Shown piece after piece: positions 33,018 through 40,819 of a stretch of 40,819 nt of DNA. Every line of letters begins with the position of its first letter. The stretch's first letter is position 1. The DNA comes from an uncultured Flavihumibacter sp. GTDB lineage: Bacteria > Bacteroidota > Bacteroidia > Chitinophagales > Chitinophagaceae. The stretch lies in the NCBI GenBank assembly GCA_902168225.1, contig CABHOW010000159.1, forward strand, positions 1 to 40,819, given 5' to 3'. The notes below the pieces were generated by a model that was not told the origin of the DNA, did not search any database, and worked only from the letters and a program-made list of their open reading frames with translations. The translations under genes and the position numbers were made by a program.

Positions 33018-34427
33018 ATGGAAATTATTCATGTAAGTGCAGAATGTTACCCTGTAGCAAAAGCAGGCGGACTGGGCGATGTTGTAGGTGCTTTACCGAA
33101 ATATCAGGTTAAAGCAGGGGATGTAGCCAAGGTTATCATGCCCATGTATCGCACCAAATTTTTGTACGAAAATCAATGGTCGGTAGATTTTAAGGGGAGC
33201 TCTAACCTGGGTAATTGGTTTTTTGATTACACCGTTATTAAAGAAGAAACCAATAAGTTGGGATTTGATTTATACCTGATAGATATTAACGGGCTATTAG
33301 ATCGACAAAAAATTTATGGTTACGACGATGATACGGAGCGGTTTACTGCCTTTCAAATAGCCGTAGTGAATTGGCTGAGCCATTGGGAACACCGTCCCGA
33401 TGTGGTACATTGTCATGATCACCATGCCGGTCTAATTCCCTTTATGATGCAGCACTGCTATGCTTATCAACATTTGGCCGGTATTAAAACTATAATGACC
33501 ATTCATAATGGTCAATATCAGGGTTGGATGGGCTGGGATAAAAGTATTTATATACCCGGCTGGGATTTATGGAAAAGGGGTATGCTCGATTGGGCTGGAA
33601 CCATTAACCCCTTGGCAAGTGGCGTTAAATGTGCCCATAGGGTAACTACCGTTAGCTGGAGTTATATGGATGAATTGAGAGAAAACGCAAATGGACTGGA
33701 AAAACTTTTTGAGTATGAAAGAGGTAAATGTGTAGGAATTTTGAACGGTATAGATAATGAAGTATGGGATCCTTCAACTGATATGTATCTAACTGATCAT
33801 TTTTCAGTAGAAACAGTTACCGAAGGAAAAGGAAAAAACAAATTATCGTTGTGCACCCAATTTGGGTTAGATCCTATACTGCCCTTGTTTGTATTTATTG
33901 GAAGATTGGTGGGAGAAAAAGCAGCAGATGTACTGCCTAATGCTATTCGCTCTGCTATGCATAGCACGGGTGGCAAAGCTTCTTTTTTGGTTTTAGGTAG
34001 TGGCGATCCATTGGTTGAAAATGAGTTTAAGTATATGGCAGAGGCAAATAAAACACTTTTTAATACGGTAATTGGGTACGACGAAAAGTTAAGCCACCGG
34101 ATATATGCCGGAGCCGATTTTTTATTGATGCCAAGTAGGGTAGAACCATGCGGTTTAAACCAAATGTATGCCATGCGTTACGGCACGGTGCCTGTGGTAA
34201 GAAATACGGGTGGTTTGCGCGATACCGTTATCGATATGGGCGATTTTGAAGGCTTTGGTATCCGATTTAACAATGCAACTATTGCCGACATAGATTATTC
34301 TATTAATAGGGGAGTGAAAGTATTTGAAGATAAAACCCACTTAGAGTGGATGAGAAAGCATATGATGCAGATAGATCATAGCTGGGAAAAAACCGTAGAT
34401 GAATACAAACGTATTTATTTAAGCTAA
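33018..34427 (+). CDS. glgA: Glycogen/starch synthase (GT5)
   Basis: GlgA adds glucose from ADP-glucose to a growing alpha-1,4-glucan. The 469-residue protein opens with HVSAECYPVAKAGGLGDVVG, the ADP-glucose binding KxGGL motif, followed by DVVHCHDHHAGLIPFMM and MTIHNGQYQGWMGWD. The C-terminal GT-B half has FIGRLVGEKAADVLPNA and the catalytic-site motif SRVEPCGLNQMYAMRYG with Glu376, then VVRNTGGLRDTV. The next gene, 54 bases on, makes its substrate. It is the first gene of a plus-strand run glgA, glgC, permease, GH13, S9 peptidase. No branching enzyme gene is in the window. Confidence 0.95.
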   Translation: MEIIHVSAECYPVAKAGGLGDVVGALPKYQVKAGDVAKVIMPMYRTKFLYENQWSVDFKGSSNLGNWFFDYTVIKEETNKLGFDLYLIDINGLLDRQKIYGYDDDTERFTAFQIAVVNWLSHWEHRPDVVHCHDHHAGLIPFMMQHCYAYQHLAGIKTIMTIHNGQYQGWMGWDKSIYIPGWDLWKRGMLDWAGTINPLASGVKCAHRVTTVSWSYMDELRENANGLEKLFEYERGKCVGILNGIDNEVWDPSTDMYLTDHFSVETVTEGKGKNKLSLCTQFGLDPILPLFVFIGRLVGEKAADVLPNAIRSAMHSTGGKASFLVLGSGDPLVENEFKYMAEANKTLFNTVIGYDEKLSHRIYAGADFLLMPSRVEPCGLNQMYAMRYGTVPVVRNTGGLRDTVIDMGDFEGFGIRFNNATIADIDYSINRGVKVFEDKTHLEWMRKHMMQIDHSWEKTVDEYKRIYLS

Positions 34428-34481
34428 TAATGTATATTGTACCAAATAATCTAATATTTAAGCACTCAATAACTTGCCAGT

Positions 34482-35765
34482 ATGCCAACACTTTCAAAAT
34501 CAGTAGTTGCTGTTATCCTCGGAGGAGGAGCCGGTACCCGTTTATTCCCTCTAACAGCAAGCAGGTCTAAACCGGCTGTACCCATTGCAGGAAAGTATAG
34601 ATTGGTAGATATTCCTATCAGTAACTGTATTAACAGTAATATCAATCGCATGTTTGTGCTTACGCAGTTCAACTCTGCTTCATTAAATAAGCATATTAAA
34701 AACACCTATCATTTTAGTGCCTTTAGTACAGGCTTTGTAGATATTTTAGCGGCTGAGCAAACCCCCGATAACCCCGGCTGGTACCAAGGTACAGCCGATG
34801 CGGTAAGACAATCACTTCGTCATATATCTAATTTGGAATACGATTATATCTTGATTCTGAGCGGGGATCAATTATACCAAATGGATTTCGGAGAAATGTT
34901 TGAAACGCATCGCGCCAAGAATGCCGATATATCTATCGCTACGATACCTGTTGATGATAGAGATGCTCCGGAATTCGGGATCCTTAAAAAAGATAGTGAA
35001 GATCTCATCAGTTCTTTTATAGAGAAGCCTAAGAAAGATATTTTAGGAGATTGGGCAAGTGATACAGGTACAGAGATGCAGCGTGCCGGCAGGCATTATT
35101 TAGCATCGATGGGTATTTATATTTTCAATAAAAAAATATTGAATACCTTATTAATGGATGTGCATCCCGGTGCAACAGATTTTGGAAAAGAAATAATACC
35201 CGATTCTATCGCCAACTACAAAGTAGCAAGTTACCAGTACGACGGATACTGGACCGATATTGGGAATATCTATTCATTCTATGAAGCGAATTTGGCATTA
35301 ACACAAGAAGTGCCTCCATTCAACTTGTTCGATAATCAAAAAACAGTTTTTACCAGGGCACGCATGTTACCCCCTGCAAAAATAAGTGGTACCACTTTGG
35401 AAAAAACCATTATTGCGGAAGGCTCCATTATACATGCCAGTAGAATTGAACAAAGCGTGGTGGGTATACGCTCACGTATTGGTCATGGTACTACGGTAGT
35501 AAACACTTATATTATGGGTAATGATTATTACGAAACCTTAGATGAAATGGCTGTAAATATTGCTAAAGGGTTACCGAAAGTAGGTATAGGTGAAAGATGC
35601 TATATTAAAGATGCTATTATTGATAAGAATTGTAGAATTGGTAATGACGTAAGAATTAATGGAGGTAAACATTTGGAGAAAACAGATCATCCTTTATATG
35701 CCGTTAAAGATGGCATTGTAGTGGTAAAAAAAGGAGCTGTATTGCATGATGGGTTTGTAATCTAA
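34482..35765 (+). CDS. glgC: Glucose-1-phosphate adenylyltransferase
   Basis: GlgC makes ADP-glucose from glucose 1-phosphate and ATP, the committed step of glycogen synthesis. The 427-residue product has the nucleotidyltransferase loop ILGGGAGTRLFPLTASRSKP (about residues 12-31), RLVDIPISNCINS, GTADAVRQ, the YILILSGDQLYQMD metal site, EFGILKKD, SFIEKPKK and MGIYIFNK. The C-terminal left-handed beta-helix follows from about 300 to the end. It lies 54 bases downstream of glgA and 33 bases upstream of the permease gene. Allosteric behaviour cannot be read from the sequence. Confidence 0.96.
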   Translation: MPTLSKSVVAVILGGGAGTRLFPLTASRSKPAVPIAGKYRLVDIPISNCINSNINRMFVLTQFNSASLNKHIKNTYHFSAFSTGFVDILAAEQTPDNPGWYQGTADAVRQSLRHISNLEYDYILILSGDQLYQMDFGEMFETHRAKNADISIATIPVDDRDAPEFGILKKDSEDLISSFIEKPKKDILGDWASDTGTEMQRAGRHYLASMGIYIFNKKILNTLLMDVHPGATDFGKEIIPDSIANYKVASYQYDGYWTDIGNIYSFYEANLALTQEVPPFNLFDNQKTVFTRARMLPPAKISGTTLEKTIIAEGSIIHASRIEQSVVGIRSRIGHGTTVVNTYIMGNDYYETLDEMAVNIAKGLPKVGIGERCYIKDAIIDKNCRIGNDVRINGGKHLEKTDHPLYAVKDGIVVVKKGAVLHDGFVI

Positions 35766-35798
35766 TATTTCTTTTAATATATAAACTGAACGATTGCT

Positions 35799-37184
35799 AT
35801 GGCTTCTTCTGCCCCTATGCCTACTGCTACAGGCAACCTTCCTAAACCTAAACTTAGTTTAGCGCAGATATTTTTTATGAGCTTTGGTTTTTTGGGGATT
35901 CAATTTGGTTTTGCCTTACAAAATGGCAATACCAGTAGAATTCTTCGCTCTTTTGGTGCTGATGTTGAACAACTACCAATGTTCTGGATAGTTGCTCCTT
36001 TAGTAGGTATGATCGTACAACCACTTATTGGCCATTATAGTGATCGTACCTGGAATAGGTTAGGAAGAAGAAAACCTTATTTTTTAACCGGTGCTTTATT
36101 GTCATCGGCAGCATTGGTATTCTTGCCTAACTCGGGAAGTATGGCTGGTATTATATCGGCCTTATGGATTGGGGCAGGTATGGTAATGATAATGGATGCA
36201 TCATTTAATGTTGCAATGGAACCCTTTCGTGCATTGGTAGCCGATAACTTGCCAGATACCCAGCGCACCAGTGGTTTTGCCATTCAAACTTTTTTAATTG
36301 GTGTAGGTGCCGTAGTAGGTTCTGAACTGCCTTCTTATTTAGCTAAGCATGGTTTTTCTCAAGAGGCAGGTGCAAGTGGAGTGGCAGATAATATTCGCTA
36401 TGCATTTTATATTGGTGCCGCTGTTTTTATCACGGCTATTTTAGTAACTGTTTTTTTTACGAAAGAATATACACCTGCTGAATATGAAAAGTATCATGGA
36501 AAAAATGAAGAACCTGAAAAAGCCGGGCTATCAGAAATTTTTAAAGACTTTGGCCGTATGCCAAGAACAATGAAGCAATTAGGGTTGGTACAATTTTTTT
36601 CGTGGTTTGCTTTATTTAGTATGTGGGTGTTTACTACCGATGCAGTAGCCACACATGTATATGGTTTAAGCGGTGATTACGCTAAAACAGTAGCGTATAA
36701 TGAAGCTGGTAATAAGGTAAGCTCAGCATTTGGAATTTATAATTTAGTAGCAGCAGTGTACGCCTTGTGCTTACCCATAATAGCTAAGTTTTTAGGAAGA
36801 AAAGGAACCCACGCTTTCTCACTAATAGCCGGTGGTGTTGGTTTAATATCTATTTATTTTATTAAGGATCCCGCTATGCTTAAGTGGAGCATGATCGGTA
36901 TCGGGTTAGCCTGGGCTAGTATTTTGGCTATGCCTTATGTAATTTTATCGGGCTCTATTCCGCCCGGTAAACTCGGAATTTATATGGGCATTTTTAATTT
37001 CTTTATAACCTTACCTCAAATTATCAATGGATTATTTGGTGGATGGATTGTAAAAAATTTATATAATGGTCAGCCCATTTATGCGATTGTATTAGCAGGC
37101 TTTTTTATGATATGTGCAGCTATAAGTGTATTATTTGTATACGATGCAGGTGCCATTCGCATCCTAGAAGAAAAAAAAGTATAA
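35799..37184 (+). CDS. SLC45-like MFS permease for maltose or sucrose
   Basis: This 461-residue protein has about 12 membrane segments. The first is SFGFLGIQFGFALQNGNTSR, and the loop after helix 2-3 reads GHYSDRTWNRLGRRKPYFLT, the GRRRP-type signature of glycoside-pentoside-hexuronide/SLC45 sugar carriers. Bacteroidota members next to maltodextrin enzymes are usually maltose transporters, and here the next gene, one base away, is an exported GH13 enzyme. It would carry the released maltose or glucose through the inner membrane. The short gaps on both sides place it within the glgA-glgC operon. Confidence 0.87.
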   Translation: MASSAPMPTATGNLPKPKLSLAQIFFMSFGFLGIQFGFALQNGNTSRILRSFGADVEQLPMFWIVAPLVGMIVQPLIGHYSDRTWNRLGRRKPYFLTGALLSSAALVFLPNSGSMAGIISALWIGAGMVMIMDASFNVAMEPFRALVADNLPDTQRTSGFAIQTFLIGVGAVVGSELPSYLAKHGFSQEAGASGVADNIRYAFYIGAAVFITAILVTVFFTKEYTPAEYEKYHGKNEEPEKAGLSEIFKDFGRMPRTMKQLGLVQFFSWFALFSMWVFTTDAVATHVYGLSGDYAKTVAYNEAGNKVSSAFGIYNLVAAVYALCLPIIAKFLGRKGTHAFSLIAGGVGLISIYFIKDPAMLKWSMIGIGLAWASILAMPYVILSGSIPPGKLGIYMGIFNFFITLPQIINGLFGGWIVKNLYNGQPIYAIVLAGFFMICAAISVLFVYDAGAIRILEEKKV

Positions 37185-37185
37185 A

Positions 37186-39054
37186 ATGAAAAAATGCTTA
37201 TTATTAGCCTCAGTATGCTGCGGCTATTTTTCTATTGCACAAAATATCAAATTATATCCCACTAATTGGTACACAGGTATGCAGTGGAATAAGGTACAAG
37301 TTATAGTACGCAGTGATAAACCTATTTCTAAAAATGCTACGGTCCAACTCAGTTATCCGGGTGTAACGCTTCAAAAAACGCATCGTTTCGAAAATGAAAA
37401 ATATAGGGCACTTGATCTGGTCATTTCTCCAACTGCAAAACCCGGTACAGTAATTATTACGATCAAAAATGATAATGGGAAAAAAATACAACTCAATTGG
37501 GAAATAAAAAATAAACGTTCGGGTATAGGAACGAATTTCGCTCAGGGAGTTACGGCTAAAGATTTAGTATACCTGATCATGCCTGATAGATTTAGTAATG
37601 GGGATCCCGGTAATGATAAGTTCCCTTACTATAGAGATACGGTAGTGAATAGGCAAGACCCTATTAAACGCCATGGTGGCGATCTACAGGGTATTATCAA
37701 TCACCTGGATTATTTTAAAGAATTAGGTGTTACTGCCTTGTGGTTAACGCCTGTTTTAGAAAACGATATGGCTTTAGAAGCAGAGCAGGCAGGCGATATG
37801 GCAGGATATCATGGATATTGGTTTACCGAACACTATGCTATTGATAAAAGATTTGGAGGAGAAAAGGCATACAAAAAACTTGTAGAAGCAGCACATGCCA
37901 ATGGTATTAAAATCATACAGGATGCAGTGTATAATCATGTGGGTATAGAACATTGGTTTTATAAAGATGCCCCGGCCAAAGATTGGATCAATCAATGGGA
38001 TCAGTATACCAATACCAATCATAGGGAAGAAGTGATTTTTGCAAATAACGGCACAGCGAGCGATAAAAAAATAATGCTCGACGGTTGGTTTGTTCCACAT
38101 TTACCGGATGTAAATCAACGTAATCCTTTTGTTGCTAATTTTCTGATTCAACATGCGATCTGGTGTATGGAAGAATTCGGGATTGATGGATGGAGAATAG
38201 ATACCTACAAATATTGTGATGAGGATTTTCTGAATCGTATCAATAGTGCTTTGGAGAAAGAATACCCAACAGTAACCATGTTTGGTGAAGTTACCTCTAA
38301 TACAGTGGCCGGTAGTGCTTATTTTACAAAAAATAATTTTTCAAAAGGATTTAAACATAATGCACAAGGGGTCACAGATTTTCCCTTGAGTTCTGCCATG
38401 ATGGATGCGGTAAACAATAAACCCGGGTGGACGGATGGCGTGAATAAATTGTATATGACCTTAGCCCAGGATATCTTGTATAATGCGCCTGAAAAAAATT
38501 GTATTTTTTTCGATAATCACGATATGGAGCGCTTGGTATCAAAAATCGGAGAAGATTTTGGTAAATATAAAATGGCCTTGGATCTCTTATATACATTAAG
38601 AGGTATTCCGCAATTATATTATGGTACAGAAATTTGGATGAAGAATTTCAAAGACCCTAACGATGGTATGGTGCGTCTTGATTTTCCCGGCGGCTTTGCA
38701 GGTGATGCTGAAAATAAATTTACCGCTGCGGGAAGAAATAGTAGAGAGCAAGAGGCCTTCAACTATGTAAAAAATCTTGGCAATTTCAGAAAAAGTATAT
38801 CTGCTATTCATACAGGGAAACTTATTCAATATTTCCCTAAGGATGGTTTATATGTATATTTCAGAACTGATGCTAAGCATACGATCATGTGTGTGTTCAA
38901 TACCGGGGATAAAGAAAAAACAATCAATTTGGCAGATTATAGTGCCGCTACAAAAGGATTTTCTAATGCTATAGATATACAAACAAGCAAACCCGTTACC
39001 TCAACCTTTAACCTGTTACCTTCAACCTCATTAGTTCTTGATCTTCAAAAATAA
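37186..39054 (+). CDS. Exported GH13 amylase-type enzyme (cyclomaltodextrinase/neopullulanase-like)
   Basis: The 622-residue protein has a signal peptide ending YFSIAQ (residues 1-19), an N-terminal beta-sandwich domain (about 20-110) as in cyclomaltodextrinases and SusA, then the GH13 barrel. All four conserved regions are present: DAVYNHVG (Asp246), GWRIDTYKYC (nucleophile Asp339), MFGEVTS (acid Glu368) and FFDNHDMERL (Asp443). A small C-terminal beta domain ends the protein. It should cut alpha-1,4-glucans or cyclodextrins in the periplasm into products for the permease encoded one base upstream. The S9 peptidase gene starts 4 bases after its stop. Confidence 0.93.
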   Translation: MKKCLLLASVCCGYFSIAQNIKLYPTNWYTGMQWNKVQVIVRSDKPISKNATVQLSYPGVTLQKTHRFENEKYRALDLVISPTAKPGTVIITIKNDNGKKIQLNWEIKNKRSGIGTNFAQGVTAKDLVYLIMPDRFSNGDPGNDKFPYYRDTVVNRQDPIKRHGGDLQGIINHLDYFKELGVTALWLTPVLENDMALEAEQAGDMAGYHGYWFTEHYAIDKRFGGEKAYKKLVEAAHANGIKIIQDAVYNHVGIEHWFYKDAPAKDWINQWDQYTNTNHREEVIFANNGTASDKKIMLDGWFVPHLPDVNQRNPFVANFLIQHAIWCMEEFGIDGWRIDTYKYCDEDFLNRINSALEKEYPTVTMFGEVTSNTVAGSAYFTKNNFSKGFKHNAQGVTDFPLSSAMMDAVNNKPGWTDGVNKLYMTLAQDILYNAPEKNCIFFDNHDMERLVSKIGEDFGKYKMALDLLYTLRGIPQLYYGTEIWMKNFKDPNDGMVRLDFPGGFAGDAENKFTAAGRNSREQEAFNYVKNLGNFRKSISAIHTGKLIQYFPKDGLYVYFRTDAKHTIMCVFNTGDKEKTINLADYSAATKGFSNAIDIQTSKPVTSTFNLLPSTSLVLDLQK

Positions 39055-39058
39055 GTAT

Positions 39059-40819
39059 ATGAAAAAAATAATGCTGTTCGTATTTGGTATCAGCACTGTA
39101 TGGATGCTCGCTGCGCAGGATTATGCTGCATTTAAACAGTATGCATTTCCTTCAGAGCTTTGTAGTAGTGCATCCGGGGCGAAATTAGCATATGCTATAG
39201 ATGATGCGGGTAAACGTAATGTATATGTGGCAGAAGCACCTGCTTATATTCCGCGTAAGCTTACTTCTTTTGATAAAGATGAAGGGCAGGAAATAACAAG
39301 TCTGAGTATTTCTGATGATGGTAACTGGGTTGTATTTGTACGCGGTGGTGAGCATAGCGGTAACTGGGAAACAGGATTACCTGTAAATGCAAGCAGCGAT
39401 ATTGCAGGAACAAAAGTGCAGATCATAAGTGTTCCTTTTGCCGGTGGTACTATAAAAGTATTAGCAGAAGGAGATTATCCTATCCTATCACCCGATAGTA
39501 AAACAGTAGCTTGTATTAAATCGTCTCAAGTATATACGATGCCGATTGATGGTAGTGGTACGGCTAAGCAATTATTTAATGCAAAGGGGAATATCAGTAA
39601 TCTGGAATGGTCGCCCAATGGTAAGCAATTAGTATTTGTAGCTAACAGAGGAGATCATTCTTTAATTGGCATTTACCACACGGATCAAACTACTATTCAA
39701 TGGCTGGCACCTTCTTTTAGCAGAGACCAGTCGCCAAGGTGGAGCCCCGACGGGAAAAATATTGTATTTGTGCGATTACCGGGTTCAGGAGGGGCTCCTG
39801 ATTCTTTGTTACAAAGAAGGCATAGCAGTTGGCAAATTTTCACAGCCAATGTAGAAACAGGGAAACCACAATTACTATATACGGCTCCTAAAACCTTACG
39901 CGGTTCTGTGCCAAGTACACATGGTGGTACTAATTTGCATTGGGCTGCAAATAATAAGATCATTTTTTTATCCTATGAAGATGGATGGCCTCACCTATAT
40001 GCAGTAGATGCGAGCGGAGGCAAGCCTGTATTGCTTACACCGGGTAATTATATGGCTGAACATATTCAATTAAGTACCGATAAAAATTGGTTATGTTTTA
40101 GTGCCAACACAGGAAATGATAAGTTGGATATAGAAAGGCGACATATAGTTCGTGTTGCAGTTGATAAGCCCGGAATTGATATCATTACTCCCGGTAATGG
40201 TATTGAATTTACTCCTGTAATTACGGGTGATGGCACAGCTATTGCTTATTTTTCTGCAACTACTGCGCGCCCGCCTGTATTAGCCGTAACACAACTCAAC
40301 AGTGGATCAAGAAAAATAGATTTGGTGGGTGCTCCGCATTTGAATCCTGCATTTCCAACTGCTAAAATGGTAGTACCCATGCAAGTAATTTTTAAATCGG
40401 CTGATGGGGTAGAAGTACATGCCGATTTATTTGAGGGTGCAGGGGAGGGTAGGAAACCATCGATTGTATATATACATGGTGGTCCGCCCCGACAAATGTT
40501 ATTAGGATGGCATTATTCAGATTATTATTCGAATGCCTATGCGTCTAATCAGTATTTAGCAAGTTTAGGTTTCAATGTTTTATCAGTGAATTACCGATTG
40601 GGTATTGGATATGGCTATGAGTTTCATAGACCCGCGAAAGGCGGCGCCGCAGGCGCCGCTGAATATCTAGATATCAAAGCGGCCGGCGAATGGTTGAAAA
40701 AGCAAAGCTTTACTAATCCTCATAAAATTGGTTTATATGGGGGGTCTTATGGCGGTTTTCTTACTGCCATGGGGTTAGCGCACGATTCTAAACTATTTGC
40801 TGCAGGTGTTGATATACAC
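39059..40819 (+). CDS. Exported S9-family prolyl oligopeptidase-like peptidase, 3' end cut by window edge
   Basis: I translated this frame from the ATG at 39059 (MKKIMLFVFGISTVWMLAAQ, a signal peptide); it is open to the window end, 587 residues so far. The N-terminal half is a beta-propeller with TolB/DPP-type repeats, for example NLEWSPNGKQLVFVANRG and QSPRWSPDGKNIVFVRLPG. The alpha/beta-hydrolase part has YIHGGPPRQMLLGWHY, VNYRLGIGYGYEFH and the nucleophile elbow LYGGSYGGF with Ser563. The Asp and His of the triad lie beyond the edge. It probably trims peptides in the periplasm. It follows the GH13 gene by 4 bases, so cotranscription is likely although a metabolic link is not obvious. Confidence 0.93.
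   Translation, partial: MKKIMLFVFGISTVWMLAAQDYAAFKQYAFPSELCSSASGAKLAYAIDDAGKRNVYVAEAPAYIPRKLTSFDKDEGQEITSLSISDDGNWVVFVRGGEHSGNWETGLPVNASSDIAGTKVQIISVPFAGGTIKVLAEGDYPILSPDSKTVACIKSSQVYTMPIDGSGTAKQLFNAKGNISNLEWSPNGKQLVFVANRGDHSLIGIYHTDQTTIQWLAPSFSRDQSPRWSPDGKNIVFVRLPGSGGAPDSLLQRRHSSWQIFTANVETGKPQLLYTAPKTLRGSVPSTHGGTNLHWAANNKIIFLSYEDGWPHLYAVDASGGKPVLLTPGNYMAEHIQLSTDKNWLCFSANTGNDKLDIERRHIVRVAVDKPGIDIITPGNGIEFTPVITGDGTAIAYFSATTARPPVLAVTQLNSGSRKIDLVGAPHLNPAFPTAKMVVPMQVIFKSADGVEVHADLFEGAGEGRKPSIVYIHGGPPRQMLLGWHYSDYYSNAYASNQYLASLGFNVLSVNYRLGIGYGYEFHRPAKGGAAGAAEYLDIKAAGEWLKKQSFTNPHKIGLYGGSYGGFLTAMGLAHDSKLFAAGVDIH

Overview
The window reads as chromosomal DNA of a low-GC Bacteroidota bacterium, most likely of the Chitinophagales/Chitinophagaceae type. 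The reasons are a SusC/SusD pair, several TAnnTTTG promoter boxes, signal peptides ending in ...AQ, and families typical of that phylum (DUF5690 permease, DUF4349 lipoprotein, BFN-UVR protein, bifunctional YncE/phosphoesterase). The genus is an inference. No rRNA, tRNA, insertion sequence, prophage or CRISPR array was recognised.

Layout. (1) 1-9472, minus strand: glutamate synthase gltB-gltD (gltD cut by the window edge), an exported M20 metallopeptidase, ispE, a BFN/DUF151 protein and a DUF3817 membrane protein. (2) 9603-10870, plus: a small cupin and an exported glycerophosphodiester phosphodiesterase. (3) 10967-24362, plus: the most distinctive region, a putative phosphonate-utilisation locus. 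It holds an XRE-cupin regulator behind two tandem 21-bp repeats, a SusC/SusD pair closed by a terminator, then a tightly packed run: exported beta-propeller/phosphoesterase, phosphonatase-like HAD hydrolase, exported alkaline-phosphatase-superfamily enzyme, PhnZ-like HD mixed-valent diiron oxygenase, DUF5690 permease and an HpnW/TIGR03364-type FAD oxidoreductase. (4) 24392-26204, minus: etfB-etfA. (5) 26355-29591, plus: TPR protein, urocanate hydratase, DUF4349 lipoprotein. (6) 29550-32896, minus: VIT-family protein, ROK sugar kinase, FucP-type sugar transporter. (7) 33018-40819, plus: glycogen synthase, ADP-glucose pyrophosphorylase, SLC45-like maltose/sucrose permease, exported GH13 enzyme and an S9 peptidase cut by the window edge.

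How the genes may work together. In region 3, SusCD would bring a phosphonate or phosphonate ester into the periplasm, the exported phosphoesterases would release the head group, the DUF5690 permease would take it inside, and two cytoplasmic C-P cleaving routes would follow: FAD amine oxidation then HAD hydrolysis, and HD-oxygenase cleavage of a 1-hydroxy-2-aminophosphonate. PhnW and PhnY, the usual upstream enzymes, are not in the window. Regions 6 and 7 link maltodextrin breakdown, sugar uptake, glucose phosphorylation and glycogen synthesis.

A second theme is a dispersed family of 7-base-period repeats at five places: the gltB 3' end, inside ispE, between etfB and etfA, between the TPR gene and hutU, and after hutU. 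Two of these arrays have become protein-coding, as the gltB C-terminus and as an apparent in-frame insert in ispE.
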